Below the pieces are notes generated by a model. It had not been told where the DNA came from, did no database searches, and saw only the letters and a program-made list of their open reading frames with translations. Positions 30,301-45,300 of a stretch of DNA of 64,000 nt are shown piece by piece (positions within the stretch are counted from its first letter, which is position 1; every line of letters starts with the position of its first letter). This DNA is from Lottia gigantea (lineage: Eukaryota; Mollusca; Gastropoda; Lottiidae): contig NW_008709463.1 in the NCBI RefSeq assembly GCF_000327385.1, positions 1,088,449-1,152,448 of the forward strand, written 5' to 3'. Position numbers and translations under genes: made by a program.

Positions 30301-33300
30301 TGAAAACATGTTGTGGTTAGAGCTCAAGATAATCATCTCTTAAGAAGATAAGAGCATTGAGCTGTAGATAAGTAGGCATAATCTTGACATGACACCTGAC
30401 CTTAGAGTAGAGCAGATGGACAGATGTGATCAAAACCCAATTTAATTTAAATTTGATTACAAATTCGTATATCTTTTTTTCTTTTCTATTAATTTAAGTG
30501 TACATTGTAATCTAAGAAGTTTTCTACGAAAGGTCTGTCCCAATGATGTTACTTTCAACCAATCAAAACGTGTCATTTGAAACCTGTTTCTTGATATAAT
30601 AAGGAATTGTGGGATATCGAAACTTAAAGAGGTTGTCATATTGCTCTACTTTAGATTTCGATATCCCACAATTCTTTTTTTCAATAAGAAATATACATCT
30701 ACAGAATATGATTCCTTGAAATAATTGCTGATGTGACGTGTTGTCTATAGCTTTGTGTCTGACAACCAAATGTCATGGAGATATCAAGTCCAGAATTACC
30801 AGTAAGTCCACATTCCAGACCGTATTATCGTGCATTACGTTAAACACCCATCTATCAAGTTATGTCAGGTTTGACCATGTCAATCCTTAGGAAATATTTT
30901 ACGACTGTAATTACCATAAAAAAACCATATACTATTATAAGAGGTTCCAAAAGCTTTGTTGAAATGTTCGTCAGGGCTCTAATTGGTTGGATTGACTGGT
31001 GTACAATCAAATCAAATTACTTCATTCAGTGATACAAGAAAGATGGCTATTGCAATGAAGCCGTAGATCGTAATAGCTTGACATTGTGAAAGATGAAGTT
31101 TGTAATAGCTTGGCATTGTGAAAGATGAAGTTTGTAATAGCTAGACATTGTGAAAGATGAAGTTTGTAATAGCTTGGCATTGTGAAAGATGAAGTTTGTA
31201 ATAGCTTGACATTGTGAAAGATGAAGTTTGTAATAGCTTGGCATTGTGAAAGATGAAGTTTGTAATAGCTTAACATTGTGAAAGATGAAGTTTGTAATAG
31301 CTAGACATTGTGAAAGATGAAGTTTGTAATAGATTGACATTGTGAAGATGAAGTTTGTAATAGCTTGACATTGTGAAGATGAAGTTTGTAATAGCTAGAC
31401 ATTGTGAAAGATGAAGTTTGTAATAGCTTGGCATTGTGAAAGATGAAGTTTGTAATAGCTTGACATTGTGAAAGATGGAGTTTGTAATAGCTTGACATTG
31501 TGAAAGATGGAGTTTGTAATAGCTTGACATTGTGAAAGATGGAGTTTGTAATAGCTTGACATTGTGAAAGATGGAGTTTGTAATAGCTTGGCATTGTGAA
31601 AGATGAAGTTTGTAATAGATTGACATTGTGAAGATGAAGTTTGTAATAGATTGACATTGTGAAGATGAAGTTTGTAATAGATTGACATTGTGAAAGATGA
31701 AGTTTGTAATAGATTGACATTGTGAAGATGAAGTTTGTAATAGATTGACATTGTGAAGATGAAGTTTGTAATAGATTGACATTGTGAAAGATGAAGTTTG
31801 TAATAGCTTGACATTGTGAAAGATGGATATGTTCATAATCAAAAGCAACTTTGATATTATTGTTTATGCTATGTTGTAAATATATATATATATAGTTGGA
31901 TTATTTCACAATCCTACATGGGTCTGAAATATAAAATATTTGTACCTGACCTACATCAATAACACAAATTCACACCTATTAATATATAATAAAAGAATCA
32001 GGTCAAGAATTCTAATCAATAAATTCCATTTCAGTTCAATTATAATTATAAATATTTTATTTTAGTTTTAAGACACACGTTAGAAAGGATCTGAAATGGA
32101 TTGCTATATCCCCAGTAGCTAGGTATCATTATTGAGCTAAGGGCTGAAAGGAGGCACTTTCTGTCCAGAGTTCCATTTGACTACAATAGCCACTATTCTT
32201 GTATCACAGAATGCAGGGATTTTATTGGATTGTATGCCAGAGAATACAGCCAATCTGAGCCCTCAACAGAAAAAAATGTCAACATTTTGGCTAATTCATT
32301 GAAGATTTTCTGTCGCAAACATATAATCCTACAAATCGTTGGATTTACAAACTTTAATGATACAAGAAAGATGGCTATTGCAGTCAAGGTATAAGCCGCA
32401 GTTTGTGATACCTTGACATTGTGAAGATGCAGTGCCTCTGGGTCTGTAAGCTACTCAACCACTCTACTAATGATGTTATTAATTAAAATGGGGGAAAAAA
32501 ATATGAGAAATTTTCGACATTTCATTTGAAATTTTATTCAAATTTGATATTGAACTAGTGTCAGATAAAACTTCAGATAGTTTACTTCAAATCGTGTCAA
32601 CAAATATCACGACATAAACTATCTCATTTATACCTAGGTGTGAAGATATGTCACCATTAAAAATTCTTTTACAAGGGAGGTAATTGAATAGATCTGACAA
32701 GACTAGATTTCGATATACCAGAATATTCAATATTGACACATTTGTCGTCATGGTTACATCATAAGTTGACGCTTAGCTCATATTCGGTCAACAAGTACAT
32801 GTAAATTAAAGACGCGGCCACGATGAATTCTAAACAAACAACTGTATGTTTTCAATTTCCAATAATAACAGACACAAAAGAATATATTGCATTTTTAAAT
32901 CTCTTTGAAAAGTTTTTGAAAACCAGTTTGACATTGTTATGTTAATGGAGTAGAAGCCAATCCTTCAAATCATGTCACTGTCCTTGAAATAGGTTTTAGT
33001 CTAATGAGAGTCAAAGTTACTTCTTAGCAGATACAACCAATGTAGGAAAGAAAGAACTATATTTTACATGGATAATAACTTGAGTTCATGAAGATCATTT
33101 CTACCAGCTGTTCCTTGACCAAACCTCTTAGCACTGGTCTTACTTGGATTATCTGTACCCATTTACAGCTGGGTTGACAGGAATAACATGATGCTTAGGG
33201 GAACTGAAAGTCAGACTTTAATTCTAAAGAGTATTTTTTCACCTGCAAATTAGCTCTAACAAAGTTGTCATGTTCTGCTATTAGGGGTTAAATAATAGAT

Positions 33301-36300
33301 AAAAATATACTCATAGGTCATTTTATTAGACTTTGAACAAGAGAGACCATTCTATTGAAGATGGAGACTTTCATTATACCTCTCACTAGGTCATGTGACT
33401 TCCTAGTGGAATATACAGTAAGCATACTAAAACTTGATACAATACAAAAGCAAATAAATACATGACAGCATCCCTTTAAAGCATAAACGACAATGACACT
33501 TTGATAAATATGTACAAGTATTAACTATAATTGTTTAAATAACATGACGTTTAAGACCACAGGGCCTGTACATCAGAAGTCCACAACTATTCCACCAGAA
33601 TGAATCAGAGTTATAACTAGGTGCAGGTGTCAGTTACAACAGGAAGTTACAATGTTTCGTTTCAAATATCACAAAGTTACGTCAATATTAGTTCTAGATT
33701 TTATCTTATTTACCTTCTTACTCATTTTATAAAATCAGTTGACAAATTCAAATTTACAACAAAACAAGTGTGACTCGTTCTTTTTACAATTCTATACACA
33801 GGTGTACGAAAGTCAAAAAGTTTAGGTGCCAAAATGCCCAATTAAAAATAGTCTTTTATTTTTTTACGCATAATTTCATTTTAAACACAGTCATGGGAAG
33901 AAAGTTCAGAGAAAAAGTCAATTATAATTCAACAGACTTGTGACTCGTTTCTAGTCAAATATTACAATCTCCAATTCTATACACAAAATTTTTAATACTA
34001 TCCACAAGAGTCAAAGATTCAAAATGTGTAGGTGCTGAAATATCCTAATGCCAAAATGTTCAGGAAACAAATTTATCAGAAGAACTTGAAACAGGTTTTG
34101 TATCGTCAAAATAGTACTAGATATCCAAGACAAATTGGACCTTTTTTAATCAAAATGGCCCCCAAAATGACTAAAATACAAAAACCAGTTCAGAAACATT
34201 GGGTCATATTTTTTAAAAGAATTACATAAAAGACTGTGTAATAAAATCAATCATTTTTTATATCAGTAATAAATAATATAGAAAAAAATAAACAATTGGT
34301 CAACATCTTTCAATTGTAGACTAGCCTGAAGCATCCACGCTCATAATTTTCAATTTATTGTTTTATTCTATTCTCCAATAATTGTCTAAAATTTATATAA
34401 ATCAAATAATAGCCAAGTTTAATTTGTAAAGGTATTTATCATGTTTGTAATTTGAATTCATAACTTCAAGAAAATAAACTCATATAAAATATCTAATAAC
34501 GCCCCACGGCAGTGAGATATGTTTTATATTGCAATGTCAAGGACATTTTCAGTGCAAATTTTGAAAACTTTTCTTTTGATTCGATAATTTATTTCATCTG
34601 AGTTTCATAGTTGATTTATCCATGCTTTAATAATAGAAAAGCTAAATATCATTCGTGTAAGTACAAGGCAATAGATTCTCGAGACCCAAGTTGTTATCCT
34701 TATAAAATATTGTTTGGTAAAAGTACTGAATAGTATCTTAATCTATAAAACAAATTTTTGAGGATGTACAGAATTATTTTCTTACCTTAAGAATTAAACG
34801 TTGGTCTTAAAATTATTATTGTGTGACAAACTTAATAAATGACGAAGTTACTAAATAAATCCAAAATGTTAAAAACTAGAAAACTAAAAAAAGGTTTTTG
34901 ATCAATTTCCCATGCTATAATAGCACATCAAATTAAGAATCCATTTACAGACAAACATAAAGTATAAGTACTAGCTATATCAAGTTCATTAGATCCATGT
35001 AAATATTTCTAAAATTTAAACACAATCTACTATAGTTGAATAAGGGGTTACCTATTTCATACTATATTAAGAAATATGGTAATATACCAGTTATTCTTTA
35101 ATCTATAATCCCTTAATCCCTATACACTCTACATTCCTTATATGGTCGACATATATTCAAAATGAGAATGTTCTCTCTAGTCCATGTACTTATTTACTAA
35201 TATGGTCAAATACATAGAGAGAGCTTTTGAAAATTAACTCCTATGCAGTTGTCAATGTTCAATGGCTACCTTGGATCAAGGATTCTTGTTACTTAATCAT
35301 CCAATCAGATTGCTAGAAAAAATTTTAAAATATGATAATCTTAAAAAAAAAACCTAGTACTTAAGATCTGACCTCAAAACAAAATCTGAATCCAAAACAT
35401 TGGTAGCGATTCTACGTTACGATTCTAACATAAAGTCCACTATCATCAGTATTGGGCTGTCCATATACTTAATTTACATAATGCCCATGTATGGTATGAC
35501 CGTCTGCAGTATTTATCTCCGATATTGATTGACAGATATAGAATGTGTATTTTTTTTTATACTAAATCAACACAACATATAGATTACACACTACTTCAGC
35601 AAGTTGATTCTAAAATAAACTATATTAAAGCTAACATGCTCAGAATAAATGAAATCTAATTATGGCGCTATAGGCTACTAAGCTCAATAATCTTGATCTT
35701 AAGGAATGAAAGCAACCACCAACAATGTGTAGGCGACAATTCAGAAAAGAATTGAATTCTCAAAGCAACTTTTTACCAGTATAAAATTCAAATAAAACTG
35801 GTATACAAAACCTGAAAATGCTTAACTAATATGGATGTATTTTTCTATTAGTCGTAAAGACCATAAATGTAAATATCCTTTGAATGGGTTAAAAAATACA
35901 ACAAAAATGACATATTTTGAAATATAAAGTATTAACATTTCTATGTCCAAATCTGAATTCTTCTAAAAAAAATTAGGTCATGTTTCCCCAGTAATAATAA
36001 ATGCACTCTGTTACCAAAAAGAATAAAAACATCTACCTGATGACTTGATGTAGTCAATACACAATAAATACTAGGCTGATATTGAATATCCAGGGCAATA
36101 ATAGGCTTATTATACTCTATATACCTGTATAATCAATATTATATTTAATAACTACATTCATACCTAGATATAACCCAGTTTATATTGAAATATTTTATAA
36201 AAACAGATGGGGTTTCTTTGTACAATATATTGACTAAGAGCAAATAGTATTATAATGATTTTATGAAAAAATTCACGACATTTTCTTGTTTTCGAGTCTC

Positions 36301-39300
36301 GGCACACAAACACACACTGAAATTTGCAAGCGCTGTTTGCTATATTGCGTAATGTATTGTTTTACTTACTGCTATAATGTGCACGGAGCTTAGAAAGACA
36401 TAAATCTTGATCCAGAAAAGGATTCTTTTTTCAAAGATATATTCAAATATGGCAAATTGTCAAAATCCAGGGAACAGATCTGCCTATAACAGCAAAATTA
36501 CCATTTTCTGTATGATATAGAGCAGATTATGTCACTATCATGTCATAATTTACCTCACTGCCCACTGTAACCAGTATAAAAACAGATGAACAGAGAAAAA
36601 GGACATATAGCTCATTCATAATTCTATTTAGCTTACCTGTCAAACATCAATAAAGTTCAACCTCCATGAAATAAACATCATAAGTCCAGGTTTAAAACTC
36701 AATAAAATCACAATTTGAACTTAATGGTTCATTCAGTAACTATAATAAGATCATGGCAGGTAAGATGTCCAATTTAAACCTGTCTGCTAATGCCTTTTGA
36801 TACTGTCTGTACTCTCTAGTTTTGGAGTTGATTTTTTATTGTAATAATTCCACCAAAGTTTGACCAATTAACCAAAGTTAAAATATTGCACAGTTTCTGT
36901 TTCTGTTTTAGTTTCCACATAAACAATTGTAAATCCAGAAAAGTGACCACAATCTATCCAACAAATTGTCCAGTGTGAATGTTACCCAACTGAAGTGAAT
37001 CAGTCAATTTAAACAGCTGACCATTGCAATATCAACAACTATCATGAAAACACTAATACTATTGTCCACTATAGTCTATTGTAAAGTGCAGCCAACCAAC
37101 CCAATACTGACCACTGCCATGGAAAACAAGATAAAACATAAGATCCACTATATAATCTACTATACAGTGCAGCTGACCAATACAATACTGACCACTTCAA
37201 GCAATATTAACCAAACCAGTGATAACTAAGGTCCACTATACAGTGACCGGTGTGATGTCCAGCTGATTGGACCACTAGCCTACAGTAAGATCAAGATAAC
37301 AATGGGATAAGTTGGTCAATATTTCAAACAATGTTAACACAGAGATTGACCGACTCAATGACTTCAGTTCAGGTATTAAAAGATTGTAAAGAGGTTTTCT
37401 AAACTTTTTATGTGTATCTGGGACAACTGTTGGCATCAATTTACACCATTCCAATTTACAATCAGACGTCTGTGGTTCCTGCAATTCCACTAAAACTAAG
37501 TGTTTGATGACGTCACTATCCCAATAGCTGCTATTGATATAAAAGGACCTTAGCGATAGTGATGTCATAAAACATTTATAGAATTGCAGGAACCACAGAC
37601 ATCTGATTGAAAATTGGAATGGTGCAAATTGATGCTAACAGATCTAAATCCATGACCAACATTTTTTTCAACACATTTTTTGGCTTACCTAGATTTCATA
37701 GAGTCAATAATACTTATATAAAAATAATAAACACTGTTCAATAAAACTGTATTAGGTATTTAACAGAAATCAATTCTGTGTACAGTAAATACATCTATAG
37801 GTCTATAAAATATAGGAATACAAAATATGAGTAATAATATAGACTATATATATATATATATTGTATGATTCATTCTATTCAAACCTCTCTTCAAACTTTA
37901 CAAAATAGATTAATTCAAGCATTTTGACATCTTTTATTATGAATCTAAGTTTTTAATAATTCTCCACTTTCAAAGGTAGAGAGCATCTTAAAGAGATTGT
38001 GAAGAGGTTTTCTTAAGTTTGTATGTGTATCCGAGACACTGATAGCATCAATTTACACCATTCTAATTTTCAATCAAACGTCTGTGGTTCCAACAATTCC
38101 ACTAAAACTAAGTGTTTGATGACATTGTTTTATGACATCACTAATCCCACAAATGCCATTTTTAAAAATCATTTCATAAACTTGTGCTTACCTGATGAAG
38201 TTAACGTAACAAAGTGAATGTAAAATATGTCAACACAGGTAAATATTAAGAAACACGTTTTACTTGTATCAAAATTAAGCGGCAATATTACTTAAAAAAA
38301 CTGAAATCATAATTTACATCTTGAAAAAAATGTTGTGCTTACCTGATATCAGTAACACAATAAAGACCAAGTAAAATTGTTAGTAAAAGGTAAACAAGTC
38401 TTGGTGAAATAGAACTATTGACAATTCTACTCACGACAAGCTATAGTCTGTTTCAATATTCTACTTGTAACAGGTAAGCTTGTTAAGGGGCATTTAAGGT
38501 AACTCCTCGTTGAAGTTACCCACAGAAATAATGAAACAAAATATCTAGAGCTGTATTTTAATTCGATTGAGTGAAATAACACAGGAAATAATGAAATGCA
38601 CCATCTGTATGCAAGCCTATAGCACATGGGGTCTCATTTATTGTTCCATTCGAACAAATAAACCCTTTTTCGTGAAGGTCCTCCAACCTTTATTACTGAC
38701 AGGGGTAACTGGGTTGAAAAATTTGAAAGTATTATCTCAACCTATGCCAGGATGGTACTTGGATCTTCAGGTTAGCAAGCAGATGACTAACTCACTGAGG
38801 CATGGCAGCACCCAAGAGACACCTTATTTATATGGGTAATTTTAAATCAATAAAATAGAACATGTCCTTAATTGACCCTGACCAGTGATTTAATGGTTAT
38901 TTTATATCCGACCAGATGTTGACCCAGGGTATATCTTAATAATCAATAAGGTAGGTCCTTTATTTTTCATGAGCCCTAATTATTTATTCTCGGTGGCAAA
39001 TTCATGGATTTTCTTTTTTACTCCGTCATAATCGTCACAATTTTTCATAAATCTTCAAAATCTTTGAATTAGCTACTATTTGTAATTTTATCACTTTGTT
39101 GATAGAATTTTAACAAAAATAATTAAATAAACAATAATTTTTGGGGGCTTGTCCTATCTGAAAAACCTCTACCATATCAGCCCCTCGGACCTGCATCACA
39201 GACAGGGGGACACCTTCAAGTTAGTTAGCAATCATCTAACTCACTGACCAACCATTGCCTCCAATGAAATTATAAAGTTTTATAAAAAATAAAGTCTGAC

Positions 39301-42300
39301 CGAAAACCAGATGATAAGCAGAGTGCACAATAACATTGGTAGTGAATTGGCCCAGAATAAATCAATGTCTTCCGACACGATAATCTTTATCTAAAATCAA
39401 CGTTTGAATTATTGATCAAATTCCAATTGCACCCTGGGAAACTAATAAAACAATATTGACATTAAACATATCTAAAGTACTAGATTACAATCTCTTGTTA
39501 TTTCTTAGCCCGAGAAGTCTGCCCATAACCGTGACAAGCTTTAATACTTGAAAGAAAAGGGGAAGAGCCTACCCCTCGACAGTATTGTGGGTCAGGGTAA
39601 AGCACAGGAATATTTCAGAATATCTGTGTCTTGATGGATTCATTAATGCTTCAACTTTGTATCTATAAAAAACACTTTGCCTAATTTAGATTTTGCTATG
39701 GTAAAAATTTTCACAATCAAAAAATCCAAAAATGGATGGCGCAACAGGCCTAAAATGTGACCTTTTGAGTCTAGACCAAACTGTGACGATGTTCCATCTG
39801 TATATCATGTCCGTATAACAGGTAGGCCAGATTTATCGGGCTGGTTATTTCTAGGGTTATTTTATCACTAAGTAAATAATTATAAAGCAAACTAAAATAA
39901 TCACAAGAAATTGTAACTTCCTGTACAAAAAATTCAATTGGTTAGCAATGTATCCCACCAAATTTCAGTTTTGGCTAATCAAGTTAAATTTTGATTCGCA
40001 TTTCTCATGAATTTGGTAGCAATGTAAAATATTCCATTTGCAGACTTCAGGTTGGTCTACAGATAATTCTGTCTTTATGTATAATAATGAGAAATTTGAA
40101 AGTTGGCGGTAGTCTTTTTTCTATTGGCAGGTCGGGGGGGGGGGATCATAGAAATACCACTGTGAGTAAGGTATAATAAGGTGGAGATATATAACCGGAT
40201 GTCTGGGATGACTATATATAATACATAGTATAAATACAAGAGAAATAAGGGTGAATTATGAGGTTATCTCTACTAGGAATGTTTGAACATTATTTATTAT
40301 ATAATAAACAAACTGATAATTTAATGTCCTCTATTATTTATTACCTTCAAATACCATCCTTTTATTACAACTATTAATAATACTACGTGTTATAAAGGAT
40401 ATTTTATATTGTCCCTCTTGAATAACCTACCATTCAATGATATATTGAAGAAACACAAGATATATGGATATACTTCTCTTGATAACGCTGTCTGTATGAG
40501 CATGTGAAACGTTGAGTTAAAAATGTCAGAAATAGTATATCTATATATCTAGTGCTTCTTTACCTACTCCTATATGTCTTATAAACAATATATTGAAGAT
40601 ATTTGAAATAGAATTTTAAATGTTATACATTGATAGAGAATGCAAAAAAAAATACTGATATAATTAGTAATAGTGTTCACAGCTCACCGCCAAAGTTTGA
40701 GCCTTTAAATCCATGGGTATCCAGAATTATTCGCGTTATAAAGTTATAAAGACGACTGCCATGTTTATAGAAATAGAAAGAGACATTCCTAGTAGATATA
40801 TTTGAAGGATTATTCAATTATTTTGCAGTTCTAGTCCTTCTGAAGACAAATTCACCTGTATTAAAGACCCCAATATACCCCTGAAAAGAGGGAACATAGC
40901 CTTTAAGGTCAGTTTACATGAACAGTGATCAGAGATTAGCATTCCACACAAGATTAGATTCTTTGATCTGACATTAAATATCAGAGGTCAGTATCAGATA
41001 TATTCTTCAAGACAACTTGTCCAACCTATCAACATTCCTGGACAGATTAGATATGGTCAATATCCATCGTTATCTCGATTTACACGAACTTCATCTTATA
41101 CCTTGACTGCCATAACCACCTTCCTTGTGTCATGGAAGTTTGTAAATGCAGCCTTTTGATTGGACCATATGCCAGCTTATACAAGCAATCGGACATATTG
41201 TTTGTCAAGGGCTATGATTTGCTGTATTCACTAGCATATAGTACAATCAAATCATTGCATTGCATGATACAAAAAAGGTTGATATTGCAGTCAAGGTAAG
41301 ACTAAGTTCGTAATAGCCTGAAGTTATGAAGATGGTTCAATCAAGTCGCTGCATTCTATGATAGTCTACAAACTAATGTGAAGATGTATTTTTGCCTTCT
41401 GACTGAATTTTGGGCTATATCGTGTGACTCATGCTTTTTGAAATTTATATGGACATTAGTATTGTTATCAGTTGTCAATAGTTGAAGATGTTTTTAGGCT
41501 ATTTAATTCTTTTATCTCTACATTAATATCCATTAGCAATTCTCTTTGAAATAGAGATATGATTGTTCTTAAAGTGCATTAGCCTACTACTTCTTTACCT
41601 TCATCATTGAAGAGTTATGTTTTCAAAATGGTTTTTGATGGCTCATCATTTTCATTTACCTTTAGAAAAAACCCATTAGTTAAATGCATATTAAATAAAG
41701 TTTGTCTTGAGACCAGGGACAAAGAAATAATAAAAGTAATTGTTGGATGATGTTACATGGGTCAGTAGTAAAGCAGTATTTACACACAATGCTCACAGTA
41801 AAGCAGACCTGCTCATTCTGCTAGGTAGAATCACAAATTTATATCATGCTGTTTTGAAAAGTTTTGAAATTGGGGTGAACTGAGACGAATCACAATCATA
41901 CATGTGTAATCTACCGATGTTGTCGGGTTTCTACCGCTTTTGCATTTTGTCTACCGCTCTACCCACGGGATACCCGATTTATTGTGTTTTTCCGTACCAA
42001 ATTTTCACTGGACCTACTGTTTTCAATGTCCAAATTCTCTACCATAAATCAACAAAATATCTTTCATTATTTGTATTTTTATTGATGGTAACACGCGTTA
42101 ATCTCATCACATAATAATATTATCATTGCCTGATTAATTAATCTCCCAATTAAGATGATAATTTGATCTATTGATTGTGAATCTCAATGAAAGTACTGGC
42201 CTAGGTCACAGAGCAATAGATAAACTTGGTAATTATGTGAAAATTAGATGTATGATTACCGTTTTAAAAAAAAAAACACACACATATTGACAAAAATTTG

Positions 42301-45300
42301 GATGTAAGATTGGTCGACTTGTCCTTTTGTCTTTCACAAGACTTAGCTATGAAATTCTGCTGTCATGTAAGTTCACGGTAATCATTAAGTATATATATAT
42401 ATAGTCTACATAAAGACATTTTTAACATACCAAATTTAATACGTTAATCTGTTAATTTACAATACATGTTCCCTTAACCCTTTTTTAAAAACAAATTACT
42501 CTTCAGTTTCTTCAAAACATAACAACTTAGGTTCAGAGTTACCATTTTTACAGCTGGGTCGACTGGAATTATGAGTGAAGATGACTTATTCAAGGTTATT
42601 CACTAGCCGATCGAGAATTGAACCCACAGACGTAACAAAACAAATGACGTCACGTAAAGAACCAACGCTCTAACTATAAAACCTCAATATCAGTCCATCG
42701 ATTTCCATTACTTGAATGTTCTGTACATACCTACATATATTTATCTACCTCAGGGCAATATTTCAATAAACAATGAAGTATATCAGTCCAGTATATTGGC
42801 CCCGAGATAAAAGGAACACGCCGCTTGAATACAAATAGCAATTTGAAATGAAAACAATATTAATTATTGATAATGTTAAAATAAATGTGTCCATTCAGTT
42901 GATATTGATCCAAGGTTCTTCAATAAAATAGGTTTAGTGGACAGTAGTGCTGGGTTTTATCAATCATGCCCCAGGGGTAGTTTTCAATCTTTGGGGGGTA
43001 GTTAGGCCCTCATATAATTCTTTTTTAGACAATTATAATTTTAATTGTTCAATACACATTCTGCGACATGAAAAGATTGTAGGGGAAAACTAAGAGAAAA
43101 TCACGAAATCAAAAAGATTTATAGGGGAAGGGGATAATATAATATTAACCATTTAAGGGGGAAGGGGGGTGCATTGACCAAGAAAGAAAAAGGTTTAAAA
43201 ACCTACAATACAATATGATATCTTATGATAAAGAAAAGTCACGCTTAAGATTTTAAAGTTTTAATGCTCTAAAATATCAAAAATGACATTTAATCCTTTA
43301 TTCAAAAAACATTCAGGATTTATTTCAATGTTGTTGTTAATGACCTGACCTCAACAACCTCATTAGATATGCATTTTAAAATAGTATATCATATGATGAC
43401 TCATATTTCTAGTACTTACAAGGTCAGTTGCACCATTTAAGGGGGTTGATTTAAGTCTTGAATATATGTAAATAGTCTTCAGAATGACTAGAAATGTATG
43501 AAAAAGCATAATTCCTTCAAAAAAACCTTTAACAAGCAATTTCTTTTCCTATTTCTATATATGTATTTTCTATGTCTTTACGACTTGTCATTTCAAAAGC
43601 GGATAATTCTGCACACACATGGATTTAAAGGCTCAAATTTTGACAGTGAGCTGTGAACACTATTACAGATTGGCTTAGTTAAAAAAAATTCCTGTTTCTG
43701 AGACAAAGGTATGATTGATCAAAAAAAATGGCACCAGTCCCTTTAATCAATATGCACGGTATATCAAATTATGACTCACATTTCAAACTAGGTACTTAAA
43801 AGATATGCACATTAATGTATTCCTAATCCAGATACAAACATAAAGACGCTATATTTAGTATGACATACCAGTATTGTATATGTATATTGGCCCCCTGTAT
43901 TGATAGGCTATGACAGGTATAATGAGAACGTGTAAAATAACATTTCGATCATACCTGTAGAACTGAGACTAATCTCCTCTATATGGTTATTATTGAATAA
44001 TTAATATTCCTGTACACACTACCTGATAACCTAATAATGTCGCTTTGATCTTCGTAACTGAAATAACTGATTGATCTTAGAATAAAATGAAACCAACCAA
44101 ATCTTAACTGTCAATCATTATTCTACATCGAACGTCAGTGACAAAAGCAAAACAGCAAACAATAGCAAGAAAAGGTTTGGGTGCAAGATCAAGATTTAAA
44201 TTCTATTAGTCTTGAACTCAGTTGAACTTCTTCAGACTCCTATTTCTCAAAAATTTCTCATGTGATATTTATCTATGTAAATTACAGTTATGACAAATTT
44301 TCATCCAAAGATTATTGGAGAAATGAGGGCCTGGTATTTTAGCTATTTATCCTTTTTTAATTTCAGTTTAGGCAGACGTCAAATTTCCAATAAAGCCATA
44401 TCTTCTGTTAAACTGAACTATTATACAATGTATTCAAATGTATGTAATAAATTCGCACGTGGTATATCTATATATCTTGTTAACCCTCCTACTTACAGAT
44501 GTCTTATCCCAAATTAATTTTTTTTTCTAATCTTCAGCACAATCTGAAGGGATATATTTTTTTGGTCCAACATGTAGGTGGAGTATGTAGGTGGAGCATG
44601 CATGTAGGTGGAGTATGTAGGCAGGTGGAGCATGTAGGTGGAGTATGTAGGTAGGTGGAGCATGTAGGTGGAGCATGTAGGTGGAGTATGTAGGTGGAGC
44701 ATGTAGGTGGAGTATGTAGGCATAGCAGGAAGAAGAAGCTAAAAGACACTTACCAAACCAGCGATTGGCGCCGCCTGTCTGTTGATTCTCTTTACTGAAG
44801 AATTCTTGATACAGTTCAATAACCTGAAATATACAGCGTAGCATCGTAATGATAGGTTCTCCACTTCTGTCTAGTAAGAGTGAAGAGTGAAGATTAAAAA
44901 ATCAAGAAAAATCTGTCATCCAAACTTTTGCACCTTTTTGAATTAATGACAGTTTTGAAGAGATGTGATAAGAGGAGTGGTGGAGCCAGGTTTACGTCCG
45001 CGGGTGGTGGGGGGGGGGGGGACAAAACATCTGAGATTGCTCAAATTTCTAATATAGTTATGAGATTTTTGCCCGAAAAACTTCTGCCCGAAAAAATTTA
45101 AAATTTACTCAAGTAATTGTATAAGTACGAAGTAAAGAAAAATAACTATAAGTCCAAACTATTATCCTATAAAAAATGATTACCCTAACAAATTACAAAT
45201 TCTTAAATTGCAATAAATCATTGAAAATTCAACAAAGAAAGAATTTTAACTGTAACGCCCTACTTCTTTCAATAAAAATAATTATTTTGGTATCCCTGCT

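Larger units (their letters stand above)
24068..44753 (-). other. intron 3 (20.7 kb), the largest intron
   Basis: Splits the CH domain. Contains the 63-bp array (24992-25590), a hairpin (30605-30673), the 31-bp array (31065-31835), MITE-C copies (32168, 41085), SINE-B (33060, 42530), MITE-A (37380, 37985), SINE-A (38591, 39146), MITE-B (40660, 43425), an ~83-bp repeat (37060-37250) and a 13-bp minisatellite (44571-44721). 25600-30600 and 34300-37000 hold little beyond AT-rich sequence. Confidence 0.8.

Noticed and set aside
31022-31848. Overlapping minus-strand ORFs rich in SSYYKLHLSQ-type repeats
   Set aside because: Shadows of the 31/32-bp array in several frames, with the frame changing between unit lengths.
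44514-44844. Thr/Pro/Tyr-rich minus-strand ORFs (HAPPTYSTYML-like)
   Set aside because: 13-bp minisatellite read in three frames. Only exon 3 (44754-44823) in this span is coding, and in the frame fixed by CH similarity.
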